From: Albifimbria verrucaria
Taxonomy: Eukaryota > Ascomycota > Sordariomycetes > Hypocreales > Stachybotryaceae
Direction: 5' to 3'
Assembly: GCA_020081605.1 (NCBI GenBank)
Contig: JAHREC010000062.1
Coordinates: 620,001-684,000 of the forward strand
DNA: 64,000 nt
Below the pieces are notes generated by a model. The model did not search any database. It was given only the letters and a program-made list of their open reading frames with translations, and was not told the DNA's origin. Positions within the stretch are counted from its first letter, which is position 1. Each line of letters begins with the position of its first letter. Both the position numbers and the translations under genes were made by a program. Shown one piece after another: positions 48,511 to 62,021 of the stretch.

Positions 48511-49240
48511 CTACTCTGTCGCCCATTTGACATCAAAATCCTTGAAAGTAGCCTCCAGCTGCCCCTCCACATCCTTGGACGGCCTCGCCACGGCGGCGCA
48601 AACCTCCAGCTCCCAGTGATCCTGATCATCAAACACCCAGGCGATTTCCTCAGAGGGACCTTTGTGCCGTCCTGTCCAACGAGGTACACCCAAAGCGCGG
48701 CGCCATTACTGCTAGACTGCTTCTCCACGGTGATGGTGACGTGCTTCTTCCCGGCGACGACGTCCTCGGCGGAGGGAAACTGGGGCTTGGCAGGGATGTC
48801 GGCGACGGACCAGTCGGCGAAGCGGTCGCAGCAGACGACGGAGGCGCGGGGCTCAGAGGCGAAGAACTCGATGCCGGCCTTGATCCATTTCCGGGAGGGG
48901 TATGAGGGAGAGGTGAGGATGAGGAGAATGCCAGCCTGGTCGAACTGGGTTGTGTAGGCGGAGGTGAATGAGATGGTTGCGGAGCGGAAGTGGGAGAGAG
49001 GGGCGATGGTGTGGGCTTTGTAGGGAGCTGCGAGAAGAAGTCAGCAGATGCTGTATCACAAGGTGAGGCGAGTGTAGTGATGTATGAGAGCTGGGCGAGC
49101 AGGAATGAGAGGGAGAGATGTTGTCGTTACTATCGAGAGGTGAGGTGGGGCAAGCTCGTACCGTTGAAGATGTCCGTGGAGGGAGCTTTCTTCCAGATGT
49201 CGGTGTTGGGCTGCGCGGAGAGGGCGAATGAGGCCTCCAT
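48511..49240 (-). CDS. DUF1349 family protein (concanavalin-like fold)
   Basis: Cytosolic protein of about 200 residues in the DUF1349 family, a beta-sandwich related to concanavalin-type lectins; function unknown. The ATG at 49240 starts MEASFALSAQPNTDIWKKAP. A 134-bp intron (49161-49028, GTACGA...CGCAG) follows, and exon 2 reads YKAHTIAPLSHFRSATISF, TQFDQAGILLILTSPS, KWIKAGIEFFASEPRASVV and RFADWSVADIP, all usual family positions. One C appears to be missing near 48655-48657 (CAGAGGGACC on the plus strand). With it the reading passes through PSEEIAWVFDDQDHWELEV and ends KWATE at the TAG at 48513-48511. Confidence 0.85.
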
Positions 49241-51320
49241 TTTGATGATTGACGGGGTTGGTGGTCAAGCTGTGGTCTGGGATTTGAGTTGATGGTTATG
49301 GGTTGGAGGTTGTGAGTTGAAGGTTGGTGGGATGTAGTCTGATGTAAGTGACGTGTGAGGGGTTGTCACTCGAGACAACCATGGTAGACCCTTTTATACG
49401 CCACTTCTAGCACCACAACCACAACCACAACTACAACCTCGGCGTCAATTCACACGACGATACCATTCGCCTTAGTACGAGCCCAGGTTGCCAATTGCCG
49501 TGGGTATTATTAATTGTTTCATGGATCGGATGGGGCTCGTGGTGATGCGCGGGTGAAGTTCGGGCGGGGAGGGGCCCGTGGAGCCGGAGGAGAGGAGCTG
49601 GGGCCATGTTTGCAGATCGTGGGCATGTGACAGAGGCCCAGAGGTTGAGTACAGTAGTTTGGTGAAGGAGAGATGGTGTTTTGGTTGGAGTAAGTTGAAG
49701 ATAGAGGACGACATCGTGGAAGAATAAAAGAATTGTATTGCTAGGCTATAGTGGGTAGACAAAGGGTTCGCAAAATCATCTATTATGTCCTTGATTAATT
49801 AACTTATTAGTATAAACTTCTTACATTTCTGGTCGTTTATTAGTAACTGTTTGCTGATTATTCGTCGAGACATTTTGGCCAGCCATGCGAGATCTCCGTC
49901 CTTCCACTGTAGGAATTACTGGATTTGGTATTCACAGACCACGGCCGGACGCGACAACTGGTGTTGGGAGGATGCGCAGAAGATACAGCATTTGACCCCG
50001 ACGGACGTAGATGACACATAAAGACTCACCGGGCATGTTCTATTTTATATAACAACGCGATCATCCCAGTGCATGTCATCATGGCAGCAAGGTTCCAACT
50101 CAGTGTCCAGGTTACCTTCGTTTTGTCTCGCAGAAAATGAGGCAACCCAAGGTAGCGTGTACTTGGCCCCCGGTGACTCCTTGGCCAGTCGGCCCCGTGC
50201 AGGCTGCAGGATACGGGCTGTACTTGGCTGCGGGGCCACGGTCCAGGCCACGCGCAGGTACCTGTACGGAGCTAACCTTGCCTGCCAGCTGAGCAACGGT
50301 TGGGGGCGCCTCAGCATGCGAGGTACCGAGTACCGGCACCGAGTCAAGGGCAGGGAGCCGTGGCATGCAAAGGACGGGAGTGCATGCTTTACAAGAAGGG
50401 TAATCCAAGACGCCACGATATCCTTTTGCCATTGTTCATTTGGAGATCCAAAATCTGCGAGCTTCTCTTTTGTCTGTCTTCCGAGTCTTGGTGTTACCTT
50501 GAGTTGGTGGATACCTGTATGGCCTTTTGGCAGTGTGGTAGGCCTGATTTAACTTAACTTCCGCACTGCTACGGCGAACAAGGCGTATCCCCTACTGTTG
50601 GAGAGACTCTCCTTTATTAAGAGGATCGCCAAGTTTTCTCGTGTCTGTCTGACTCTTCCTTTTATTTTCCTCATTCAGGTGTGCGCGCGCGTGTATGGTT
50701 GCAATTGGATCCGACATCACCACCACCCGCCAACCTGCTCTGTGTAAGTCAGGCAAAGGCAAGGCAGAAAAAAGTGCAGCCTGCGCCCGTTTCGAACCGT
50801 GCGGCTTTTCACAACACGGTGCGCGTGACTTGACTCAGCACCCAAGGCAAGGCGAAAGCCAAGGAGGGGGAAAGAAACCGCCACTTTGGCTCTGACACTT
50901 TGTTTTCCCCACTCGGCCAACTCGCGATCTTGGGCAATTTTCGTCACATTTTTTCTCCTCCCCACACAAACCTGCGCGCGCGGCAACGTCTCGCATACCA
51001 CACACCATCAACACGCACGCCGGAGCACGCGAACCTGTTTTTTTTTATTTTTTTGCTCGCCCAATCTGCGGGTGAGCCGTGCTGCAGGTCTCGCTTTGCG
51101 CTGGACGGGACTTCCATTTGCATGGGGGTTTTATCTTGTCGACGACGAATGCTTCAATCTCTTTTTGCTTCGCATTTTGATTAATTGGTTGGCCGGGATA
51201 TCGTCCCTGATAGTGGTGGGGACGACGATATCAAACAAACCAAAACTTTTTCAACTTTGCTCGCTCACCACCAGCGCTGCAGCTCTTACACGCTCACACG
51301 CATGAACACAGCCTCTTACC
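49241..51320. other. 2-kb intergenic region with long upstream leader of BRF1
   Basis: No supported gene. The final part is rich in CT tracts and ACACA motifs, compatible with promoter and 5' UTR of BRF1. Confidence 0.5.
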
Positions 51321-53536
51321 ATGTCATCTTTCCTCTCGTCCGCCAAGAGGCCAGCGCCTGGCGGCGGGCCTCAGAAGCCGCGCTTCGCTCGTCCCAACCC
51401 CATCCGAGCCCTCCGTGAACGCGAGGAGCGTCGTCAAGCCGCTGCCGCTGCGGCGAACCAGCATTCGTCTCATCATGTCGCTTCGTCTGCTAACCGGGGC
51501 GGCTCCGTCACCGTGCCGCCTCGTCAGCGCTGTCCTAACAAGGCCTGTCCCAAGCCCAACGTCGTCGACGGCATCTGTCAGACCTGTGGTCGTGTCGCTG
51601 ATGACAGCAACATCGTGGCTGAAGTCCAGTTCGGCGAGACCTCGTCCGGTGCTGCCATGGTCCAGGGTGCCTTTGTCGGTGCCGACCAGGGTGGTGTGAG
51701 GAGCGGTGGCCCGGCCTTTAGGAGAGTCGGTGGCTCTGAGGATCGTGAGAAGAGCATCCGCGAGGCCAAGGGTCTTATGCAGGGTTACGCCCAGCAGCTC
51801 AACGTCAGCGACAACATGGTTGCTGCCGGCACGCAGGTCTTCAAGCTCGCCTCCAGCGCCAACTTCATCCAGGGCCGCACCCTCGCCAGCGTCGCCGCTG
51901 TCTGCCTGTATGCCGCCTGCCGAGCGAGCCCGCCTTGCAAGGTCATGCTTATCGATCTTGCCGATCTGGTCCAGGTCAACGTCTTCAAGCTGGGCCGCAT
52001 CTTCAAGAAACTAAACGAGGTGGTGCCCATTGGCAACGACGGCCTCATTCCCGTCTACCCCGAGGACCTTATCTGGCGCTTCGCCACAAAGATGGAATTT
52101 CATCAGGACACCGCCCGTGTCGCCGAAGACGCTGTCCGCCTGGTCAAACGTATGAGTCGCGATTGGATGGTCATGGGTCGTCGCCCATCAGGCATCTGCG
52201 GCGCCTGCCTGCTCATGGCTGCCCGCATGCACAACTACCGCAGGACCGTGCGCGAGATTGTCTACATTGTCAAGGTCACCAACCACACCATCCAGAACCG
52301 TCTACAGGAATTCAAATTCACCGAGTCCAGTCGCATGTCCGTCGAGGACTTTTGAAGCAAGACTTTCTAGAGAGCTCGCACGATCCCCATCCTTCTACCG
52401 AACGCAGGAGGAATACAGGAAGATGTCCGAGGAAAAGTCACGGAAGCGCAAGAGAAGCCAGGCTGTGGAGGGTGCGGAAAATCTAGACGACGTTGAGGTC
52501 GCTGCTGCCACGGAGCGCATGAAGAGACTGACAGAGGGAGGTGCGGATCTTTCGGCTGCTCCGGCGATAGAGTACCAGAGAGACGAAGACGGATTCATCA
52601 TCCCGCCGCTGCCGTCGCAAATATCACGCGATCTACCTTCTGCGAATGCGGACAGCAACGAGCAGGAAAACCTCGAGCAGCTCGCTCATGAGTTTGGCGA
52701 CGCCATCGACGAGGGTGTCGACGAGTCGGATGCACAGGACGACCAGAAGAAGGCCGCGGCCGCGGCAAGCCTCAGCTTCCTATCAACGAGGAATGGGAGC
52801 AAGATGAACAAGAATTAGAAGGCCAGATTGAAGAAATCTTCAATGATCCCTTGACCTACGAGCACGCCCTGGCTTACTCAAATGCCGAGCAGCGTGCGCG
52901 GATACACAGTGTGTGGACGCTAAGCAGCGGCCGCAGAAGGAGGTGTCAATGGCTGTCGATGTCACGGAGGATGAATTTGCGGATGATCCTGAGGTCATCA
53001 ACTGTTTGCTCTCACCAGAGGAGGCTCGCATCAAGGAAACCATTTGGGTCAATCAGAACAAGGAGTGGCTACGACAGCATCAAGAAAAGGTCTTTCGCAG
53101 GAAAGTGGAGGCGGAACGACCCAAGCAAACACGAAAACGCAGAAAGCGAGCTCGCATGGGCGAAGGCCAAACTAGCCCTGCCAGCTCAGCCGCCGAAGCT
53201 GCCATCAACGTGGCCAAGGACCGCGCGTGGTCCAAGCGAATCAACTACGATGCCATCCGCAGCATATTCGACATACCAAACGCCGGCCTGGGCTCCGCTG
53301 CCACTAGCCGCAAGACGAGCGTGGCCGGTAGCACGCTGGGCGGAGACGATGAGGCCAGCGAGGCGCCCGAGGAGAGTGTCGCGGGTGGTGACGAGGTTGA
53401 GGAGGAAGAGTACGATGAAACCGAGGACTTTGACGCGCAGAACAACGGCGGTGAAGGAGGAGAGTTTGAGGGCGGGTACGAAGATGATGACAATCCGGAC
53501 ATGGATGCTGAGTATGGCTTGGACGAAGAGTATTAG
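51321..53536 (+). CDS. BRF1: TFIIIB subunit Brf1 (RNA polymerase III transcription factor)
   Basis: TFIIB-related factor that recruits RNA polymerase III to tRNA and 5S genes; essential in fungi. The ATG at 51321 gives an Ala/Arg/Pro-rich leader, then the zinc ribbon CPNKACPKPNVVDGICQTC (about residues 74-92). The two cyclin repeats follow (QLNVSDNMVAAGTQVFKL... and PEDLIWRFATKMEFH... to TNHTIQNRLQEFKF). The C-terminal half holds the Brf1-specific helix region EEARIKETIWVNQNKEWL and an acidic tail (EVEEEEYDETEDFD) ending DEEY. No intron is needed. Four one-base losses break the C-terminal half: TTTT near 52351, CCCC near 52386, near 52769 and near 52910. The restored length is about 740 residues. 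Confidence 0.93.
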
Positions 53537-56500
53537 ACGGGGATATATGACGGATACAAAAAGGAGAAACGCGTTTGTATGAAGATGGATGCGTGTATGA
53601 TCATGGGTTGCGCATGCATTGGGCTGAGCATAGAAACAAACACTCAGGGCGTTGTGTCGGGATGATGGATGTGATTGGGAGTTTAGGACGGAACAACGAT
53701 GCACATTGATGCATAATGAATAGATATATCACGTACTGCGTCTCCCCGTGTTTGATGTATTGTGGATCTGCTGATGGATCCGTCGATGGATCTATTAGCC
53801 GTTGATCGAGAGCAAGGCAAGGATAGTATGGAGTATCTTGCTTGTACAAGGAAAGTCTTCAAGTTTTATTCGTGGAAAATGAGATTAATATTATATTATA
53901 AATATATGATCTGTCGTAATTTATTCGAGTTCTATGCCAATATTGTTTATTCAGAATAAGAGAAACTCTCATTCTTCTTACATTACATTTATGCGAATTA
54001 GTCCGTACATACCGAAGGCCTTGGAAACCCATGTTGACACTTACTCTTTCATGAAGCTCTTCTTTTACTAATACTATTTGAACAAGACTAAGTAAGACAT
54101 CAGTTACTTGCGGCCCTCCTTTTCACCCAACCCTTAGTAATGAGACGCCAGCACGTGTGCTCAGTCTGGAAGTTGTCTCGGGTCTCCAGCGTGGTCCGCA
54201 GGGAATGCCTCCGGTCTAGTGCCCAGAGCAGGGACTCAGCCTCTACTGCCTGCAACACATCAAGACGTTTCTGTTAAGGATCTTCGTGGGCTTCGGGGTG
54301 GGCGGGGCTATCACATCTTGTCAACTCACTAGCTGCGATGGCGTTGCCCAGGATGCGGTCGCTAGCATGGGGCTGAACGCTCGTCCCTAGAGGACGTGCA
54401 GTCGCGTGTTGTCGTGAGGCAGACTAGCTGGAAGGCTTCGAGAAGGCCATTTAAGCTTACCTTTGCAACTACCGCCCGTCAACTAGCAAAGCTCAAAGGA
54501 CGCTAGGTGCTGCTGAAAACTGGTGTTTCTGCTGTGGCGTCTGCCACTGGGAGTTGGGCTTCAGCCGTCGAATATTGCGTGGCAGACCTCCAATTGCTGC
54601 AGCGACAGCGCAGATTGACCCTGAGTCGGCCAAGAGAAAATGTTACTACCTTCTTGACCGACGTTTCCGCTCCTGTGCTCTCGCCAAGATAATTGTTCTC
54701 TCCCCTTGGACACCTTGTCGATGCGTACCAAACTCGGCTCCAAATCTCAACTGCCTACCAGGGCTTGGTCACTGGCCTGTTTTGCATCTTGGCATCGTTG
54801 TTATATGTCAGGGTTTGTCCAAAGCCTGGGGAGTTGGCTGTGAAACGAGATGAGCCAGCCTCTGGGGAGGTTCGGTGAGGTGTTGATGGAAGGGAGGTAA
54901 AGGTGGAGTTGAAGTAGGAGTGCTTGATGGTATGGCTGATTGAGTGTTGGTAGTGGACAAAGGGGCGGAATTGTCAACGTAAGCTGGCTGATGGGACTAA
55001 CCGCTTGCTTGAGTTGGGGGTTCAGGTGAGCTGTTATCTGCTGTATGTTTTCTTTTGTGAGCCCTCATGCAAGTGATTTTCAGCTAGAATGTGAGAAATC
55101 TGTAATGAGATTTCCGTTGTTTCGCGCTACAACACACCCTCAACTGCGATCGATCCCAATCTGCAAACCTCTACCAAACAAATCCAAAATCTGGACGATC
55201 TTCACAACGGCCGCGAGATCATGTGAGCGGTTCCCGCCAACTCAAATGTGAGAAAACAACCCTCCGGCACCGCGGGATGGGACCTCCGCTTTGACCTCTT
55301 TGCCCCCGGCTGTTGCGTGCAAGTCTCGGTAGACGGCGTTTTTCCCCATACCCTGTCGTGGGTGGGAAGCGATTCAAGACCCTGGCTGGAGGCGTTTCCT
55401 GTTGAGTCCACCAGCCGTGGTGGATCCGTCGGGGAAGATACCGGAGGGACGGCAGGGAATGGAGTGGAGGCTGCTGGGGATGGTATTAGCCGGAGGAGTC
55501 AACATGTGGAGTTGGTTGTGGTTGTTGGTGGTGCTGTATGGGATGCTGCTGCTGAGAGACAGGAAGATTGTGACAGAAGCGGATTGAGCTTCAATCAAAT
55601 ACAGAGAGATGATGAAGCTGTCAAAATATTGAAAAAGAAAAACGTAATCCCATGATCATCTGTCACTTGGACATGTTACATCCGTCACGACAAGGACCAC
55701 CCTCAAGCAGCCACGCTCCTGTCCCGTCATAAGGTTTGCCAGGTATAGCTCCCGAAGCAGACTCCTCCCGAGACCAATGCAGCATCCTTGTCGTCGCTGG
55801 CGGGTTGTTGGTCCTTGACGAATGGCTCCCTCAAGGGTAATTATTCCCATTGTTGCTGGTGTTGGCTCGACGTGCTATCCCAAACAATGGCACAGCTTAC
55901 GTCTTGCAAATGGGGCCAAGAAATTACCCCTCGGACCGTGCCCTGCTGTTCCAGATAGGTCGCACGTTTCTTCGGAACGATGACGAGGTGCGGCCTGCGG
56001 GAGGAGATGCTGCGGAAGCCGGTATCCCGTGCAAGTCTGGGTTTGGGCGCAGTGGATGACGGCGCGATAGACAACGACACCACTTCACGGGACGCTGGAA
56101 ATGAGGAGTGACCTCAAAGGTAAGCTTGGCGACGGAAATCTGCAAGGGACAAGCGTGACCCTCTTTCGTATCCGTCCAGCTGGTTTGTCTCTGGACAAGC
56201 TGCCCGCAGCGTCTGAATGGCCCGATCGGTAGATGTGTGTGGGAGAGGGTCAGGGTTGCACCAGAGATTTTGAAGTGGGTTGGGCCATGCTCTCACCCCT
56301 CAGCTCCGAAGACTGTGAGTGCGTCCCAGGAATGCTAACCGACTGCATGTTCTATTGGTTTGGTATGCAGCGCGTCTTGACTCGCCAGGGTCATTGTGTC
56401 TGAGAAGGAGGGGGCGAATGTCTAGGCTGGGCACTGCAGGCCTCGAGAGGCGAGAAACCCTCACGCAGGGCAGGAAAAAGCAAGCAAGTATTGCAGACGC

Positions 56501-57214
56501 TAGTAACTTTTGACATATTATGCAGCGCCCTCGGGCTCTGTCCCAATACCCCGGAAGGGTTGCTGTCCCCTGCTTGCCATTCCTGACGAGGACGAGGCCG
56601 TTGTCTGTAGCGGAACCCAAGCAACGCCACATATTTCAGCTATTGGGCCAGTGATTCATGCGAGGCCGGCTCAGGGTTGGCTGTTGTTTTCTCGTAAAGC
56701 GTCGAGAGGCTGTCGCCTTTGGGAGACGTGCCACCCACCCCGGCACACCGTCATGTCCCTGGCGAGGCCAATGTGATGACAGGTGCATAACCGACTCTCG
56801 CTCATCGGGTTCGAGATTTCGAGTCCCGGCCTGTTTTATGGGAAGCAGGGGTGTGGGAGGGAGATCAAGCATTGGGAGACGAGGTTACGAAACCTGGCTC
56901 GTTGGTCTGGGCACGGAGGACAGAACGGTTGCTGCGCACAGGAGGGCTTCTTGTCTTTTACATATTTTTTGCTGGGGGTCCTGGCGACGAATTGGCATAT
57001 AGGCCGTATAATAAGGGTCGTATCGTTCATCCCGCCCCGCGATCGTTGACCAGGACAGGCGAGGAACCTTATCTGACGTGGTATTGATCCTCATAGAGGA
57101 CTTGCCCAAGCCGAGGCTTACATATACCGTCGCCGGGGACACCCTTCCCTCACACCTGGGATTGGGGCGAGACGGTTCTGCTCAGTGTGTTTGCTTGCGT
57201 TTTCCACCTTCGCA
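53537..57214. other. 3.7-kb stretch without a convincing gene
   Basis: No recognised gene. An AT-rich patch is at 53880-53990. Weak possibilities are a hydrophobic frame at 54693-54878 (YQGLVTGLFCILASLLYV) and frames at 55248-55655 and 55402-55587, the latter with a membrane-like stretch (MVLAGGVNMWSWLWLLVVLY). They may belong to a small, unrecognised membrane protein, but I see no splice pattern that unites them. The right end is the promoter of the receptor gene. Confidence 0.45.
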
Positions 57215-58719
57215 ATGGCCGGGCCACCGCCGTTACCGCCGATCAACAGAGATCCGGCGAGGGTCGCGGAGAGCAATGTTGGACGGATCTTGGGCGTGAC
57301 AACGACATTTCATGCGCTTGCGATACTGCTGGTTACGCTACGGATGTATGTTCGGCTAAGGATATCGAAGAATGCGGCGCGGGATGACTGGACCATGGTC
57401 GGCGCATTGGTAAGGCTCATCTTTATATGTTGATGCGCGTTGACTAACGGTCGTACGCGATAGATGTGTGCTTGTGGAGGTTGGATTGTCTTTGTTATCC
57501 AGAGCTTTCATGGCCTGGGTCGCCATCAGGATACGATTGAGCGAGCTGACTCGATGGTGTTCAACCACGCTGGGTTCTGGCAGTCCGTCATCTCAGCGAA
57601 TGTGGGCATGGGGCTGTTGAAGATATCTATTGCATTTCACCTGTTGCGTCTGAACCCAGGACGGTGGTACGCCGTGATACTATGGGCTAGCATTGGTATG
57701 TGTTCGCTTCTGTTCATGTCCACGATCCGGCTCCCACATCATGATCACGTCTGAGGTTAACTTGTCTAGTCCTTGTGGTTGCCTACACATTCATGGGAGC
57801 CATGACTTTCTTCCTCCACTGCCAGCCCATGGCCGCGCACTGGAACCCTAAGCTGGGAACATGTTACCCCATCGGCCTGTTTGTGAAGTTTGCCCTGATC
57901 AATACTTGTGAGTCGACTTTGAAGCCTGAAGCCTGGTCTGTCTAACGTCTGTTAGCATTTAATATCTTCACCGATGTGATTTTCGGAATCGTTCCTATTC
58001 CTGTGATTTGGAAGCTTCAGATGAAGCGACGGACAAAATTATACCTGATTGGTGTCTTGAGTCTCGGTTATCTGTAAGACCAGACCTTGCCTATGCTTGT
58101 CATTGGAAACTAACGTGTTTCTAGGGCTGTTGCTATGGGTATCTCCAAGGCTATCCAGCAGATTGCCTTTTCCAAGGAACGAGACAGGACATTGTAAGTC
58201 AATCACTACAGCAGTATATGCGGCTATACTGACTTGCTGTTTAGCAACTCTTGGGTTACATTCTGGGGATTGTAAGTTCATCTTTATCGCCTCGTCCAGC
58301 TAATGCTAATCCGCTGTGCAGTCTTCAACTCAATATTGGCATCATCGCTGCGTGCGCGCCTCGATGAAACCCCTCGTATCGAAAGTACTCAACATCACTG
58401 AATACGGCTCCTCGAGCGAATATGCCATGCAATCCCACGGCAGCAAAGGCCTGCGGACCATTGGCGGCACGGGCGGCGAATCCACGAAACCACGCGACCA
58501 CTACGAGCTGCGCAGCATGGCGGTCGACAGCGACGAGGAGAAGCGCATATCAGACGAGAATTCGCGCAACGGCAACATGATGGGCCGGACGAGCGCCAAT
58601 GCCTTTACATGCCAAACGAGGAGGATCGTGCGGGGAGCCAAGAGATGATCCTGCGGAGTTTGCAGAAGCACGGCGAGATCAAGGGGATTGTCATGACCAA
58701 AGAAGTCATGGTCAGCTAA
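57215..58719 (+). CDS. PTH11-like seven-helix receptor (fungal rhodopsin-like)
   Basis: Plasma-membrane receptor-like protein of the fungal rhodopsin/PTH11-type family (PF20684), without a CFEM domain. Seven exons; introns 57410-57463, 57696-57769, 57908-57955, 58074-58124, 58194-58244 and 58272-58321, all GT-AG and in phase. Helices include TFHALAILLVTLRMYVRL, CGGWIVFVIQSF, GMGLLKISIAFHLLRL, VLVVAYTFMGAMTFFLHC, KFALINTSFNIFTDVIFG, TKLYLIGVLSLGYLAVAMG and LQLNIGIIAACAPSMKPL. Conserved family features WxxKxG-like WNPKLGTCYP, DVIFGIVPIPVIWKLQM and AACAPSMKPL are present. Two one-base losses: C near 58359-58361 and T near 58600-58606. The C-terminal tail is polar and about 110 residues, ending EVMVS. 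Confidence 0.87.
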
Positions 58720-59884
58720 TACGTGTGTGTTTTGGTGTTTGGCGAAAGGAGCTGGCTATACCCGGTACAGATGATGCCATTGTGTGATACCTCAAGCGTT
58801 GTGAATCATAATTCATTGTTGTTGCGTCTGACATTCCTGTCCTGTTTATTGGATCTTGACTCGCATTGTGTTCTCCACAGGACTTGATCGTCTTGAGTCC
58901 TTTGTGAATGCGGCTTAGTATCAATACGGTATCCAACTCGATCCTCCCTTCACTACTTTCTCCATCAACGCTTAGCTCGTCCCATGTGCGTCAGATCTTG
59001 ACGACTCTCTCGACCAACACATGCCGAGCGTGCTCACGAATCTATTGCTACCAGGGTCCACTCAGCTACCCTTTGTGGCGAACAGCCAAGCAAGGTCCCA
59101 TGCATGCTGGTTACAACAGACCCAATCGCGTCAGCGTCCCTGGGCCCGCCATGCATCCCATTCTCATTCAGCGCCGCCAAAGGATGCATTCTACCAAGCT
59201 GCTGGGACTTTGCGGGCGAATCTCTCGGCCAATTCACCAAAAGACGACTGCGATGGGACCTCGACACGGAAACTATTCCCGTAACTAGCGGACCGCACCC
59301 GTTGCGCCGTCGTACATGGCGTGATGCGAGCCTGGCCGAGGCCCCAGAGGATCCCTGTCACTAGGTGGCCGTATCCTGGGCTGCCCCAGTTGGTGGTTTC
59401 TACGGCCCAGAAATAGCCGATGTTTCGCATGATCTGCTCACACAATGGTTCCCTGCAACGGTTCTCGTTGCCCGGGCATGGAATGTTCGCTAAGAGCGAT
59501 TGTTCGATAAGACAGGGATTCAGCTAAGAACCCGGGCTAACTGAGCCTGAGCCCCTTCATTTCCTTGTTATGGCATCCTGCCAAGAGGGAGAGGGCAGTC
59601 AATGGTTCGCAACGGGGAACCGGCTGGGAATAAGAGCCTTCCTTTATGCAGTTGGTTTGGTCGCTGCAGAGTGGGACCTGGTCGAGTCGACATCAATTGC
59701 AGGGTTGCACCGAACAGCATCCACGACGGGCAAAATGATCGGCATTGTGGCGGAGAATCTCCCACGTGTTGATAAATAGCCGGCTCGACTTATAAGCCAG
59801 AGCCTCGCCGGTTTTGTTATTGTTGTCCCAGGACTCTCCTCAACGCCCTGTCTTACTCAAGTTGTCAAGCCCTGGTTGTCAGTC
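58720..59884. other. 1.2-kb intergenic region and promoter of the FAD oxidoreductase
   Basis: No gene supported. A TATAA at 59791-59795 lies about 90 bp before the ATG at 59885. Confidence 0.5.
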
Positions 59885-61373
59885 ATGTTGTCTCTGTTCA
59901 AGCTCGTCAGCCTTGTGGCTGCCGTGTCTGTTGTACCAGCGGCCCAGGCCATTGAGCTGCCTACCTTCCTGTACAAGGACGTTGTCGTTGTGGGCGGAGG
60001 TGCTTCTGGCGCCCACGCTGCGGTGCGACTTCGTGAAGACTACAAGAAGAGCGTCGCCTTGATCGAGAAGCAGCCGTATCTTGTAAGCATTGGCTAAAGT
60101 GCTGTATGATTCATCAATTGCTAATTCTCAACAACAGGGTGGCCATGTTAACAGTTACACTGACCCAAAGACTGGGGCTACCAATGACTACGGCGTCCAG
60201 AACTTCATTGATGCGGGCAACGCAAGGGCTTTCTTCGAGAAGCTAGGCGTTCCGGTTTCAGCCCCAGGCCGTATCCCCACGACAACTCGCTACGTCGACT
60301 TCACCAATGGCGAGGTGGTTAACTTCACTGCACCGGCTCTGGCCGACCAGCAGGCCGCTCTAGCCAAGTACCGCGACCTGTGCGAGCAGTGGGAGGACAT
60401 CATACAGCCCGGTTACTTCAACTTTCCTGATCCCCAGAACATTCCCGCAGATCTGCTTCTGCCCTTTGGCGAGTTCATCACCAAGTACGGACTCGAGGCT
60501 GCCATGCCTTTCATCTTCAGAACCACTGGCCTCGGCACGGGCGACATTGTGAATGAGCTTACTCTGTACGTCATCCAGGCGTACGGTGCTTCCATGGCCC
60601 GTAGCTTCTTGGGACAGCAGGCGTCGCTTATACCCGCATCTGGCCGCAATCAGGACCTGTACGACGCCATTGGCAAGAAGCTTGGCAACGACGTGCTCTA
60701 CTCTAGCACCGTCATTGATACCTGGAGGACCAACTTCGGCGTGCTCGTTACTGTGCAGAACACCAAGACCAAGAAGATCACCGTCATCACGGCACGTCGT
60801 CTGCTCATGGCGATTGAGCCCACTGCCAGCAATCTGGAGCCATTCCACCCCGATAAGCAGGAGAATGATGTCTTCTCCAAGTTTGACGGCTCGCGCATCT
60901 ACGCCGGCATTGTCAGCAATGAGGCACTGCCCGTCAACTTTTCTCTCTTCAACATTCCCACCGCCGCGGCACCCAGCAACCTGCTCGAATACCCCGAGGT
61001 GCCCTTCCTAGCGCGCTTCGATTACATCGGCTCGAACAAGTACTTCCGCATCATGGCCATTGGCAAGCTCGACTTTGACCCGGAGACAGCCAAGAAGCTA
61101 GTCCAGAAGAACTTTGAGACGCTCGTCGCTTCCGGTGTCGTCAAGCAGCCTGTCAACAAGGCGCTGCAGTGGGTCGCCTTCGAGGACCACGGCGCGATGC
61201 ACCTGCGCGTCTCGGCCAAGGAGCTCAAGGCGGGCTTCATTCAGAAGCAATACGCGCTGCAGGGCAAGCGGTCGACGTGGTGGACGGGCGGTGCATTCTC
61301 AGTGCAGTTCCAGACGGCGCTGTGGCAGTATAACGATATCTTGCTGGAGAAGCTGGTTGCTGATCTGAAGTGA
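59885..61373 (+). CDS. Secreted FAD-dependent oxidoreductase (amine-oxidase-like)
   Basis: Flavoenzyme of about 477 residues, most like the fungal FAD/NAD(P)-binding group often annotated as beta-cyclopiazonate-dehydrogenase-like; the substrate is not predictable. The ATG at 59885 opens a signal peptide (MLSLFKLVSLVAAVSVVPAA). The dinucleotide-binding motif VVVVGGGASGAHAAVRLRE follows about residue 33. A 55-bp intron (60083-60137, GTAAGC...ACAG) falls between QPYL and GGHVNSY and joins in phase 0. The second exon is one open frame to the TGA at 61371-61373 with no break. No biosynthetic backbone gene (PKS, NRPS, terpene cyclase) is near, so a role in a metabolite cluster is not supported by context. 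Confidence 0.85.
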
Positions 61374-62021
61374 GGTTGAGTTGAGGGCAAATGGAATGAT
61401 GGTTAATGAAGTGTTTAATCTGAGCGAGTCGTATATAGTTATTTCATGAGGTATATACTCAAATAGTAAAAGTTCCACAAATTCTTACATAGGTATCTTG
61501 AATTCTCAACATGATGACCTCACTGAGGAATAGAGCCATACAGTAGCAATCCAGATCCCAAAGAATGGGTAAGTGAATCAATTGTACCACGGCCTTCTGA
61601 TCTCCGTCTCGAACCAGATCAGCTGGTTACTGGAGAAGACAATAAGTACCTTGATGGATTTGATTGGGAGCTGGAGGATGTAGAGCTTGCTTGAAAGATG
61701 TATGAGGATCAAGTAGATCTTGATTCGCATAATTACATGATGCTATACGGAGAAGAGCTATGCTTACCTTTAATAAATAAGAATAAATAAACTCAAATCA
61801 GACAAGAAACATTGTATTCCGATATCCTATTTTATTGGTAACCTGTTTCCTTCAGGGGTCTCTTGATTGTCCTTGGTATGCCCATCAACACTTACAAAAC
61901 CGAAAGCTCTGACACAAATTGGAACCACATCTACAAAGATCGGAGTCAAAATGAAGTCACATCTATAGGACTTGCGAGTTACAACAATTGGATTACACCG
62001 GTTCTATTTTACAGTGCTCTA
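61374..62021. other. Convergent 3' intergenic region
   Basis: It lies between the stop codons of the oxidoreductase and the GH28 gene, is AT-rich, and holds no gene I can support. Confidence 0.5.

Noticed and set aside
52258..52400. Premature stop in BRF1 as programmed frameshift
   Set aside because: Two separate one-base losses occur within 35 bp in T and C runs, and two more follow; no slippery site or structure explains this better than sequencing error.
55402..55655. Small membrane protein gene
   Set aside because: One hydrophobic stretch and overlapping frames, but no consistent start, splice sites or recognised family.
59885..61373. Secondary-metabolite cluster member
   Set aside because: The enzyme resembles beta-cyclopiazonate-dehydrogenase-like proteins, but no backbone, tailoring, transporter or regulator gene is adjacent.
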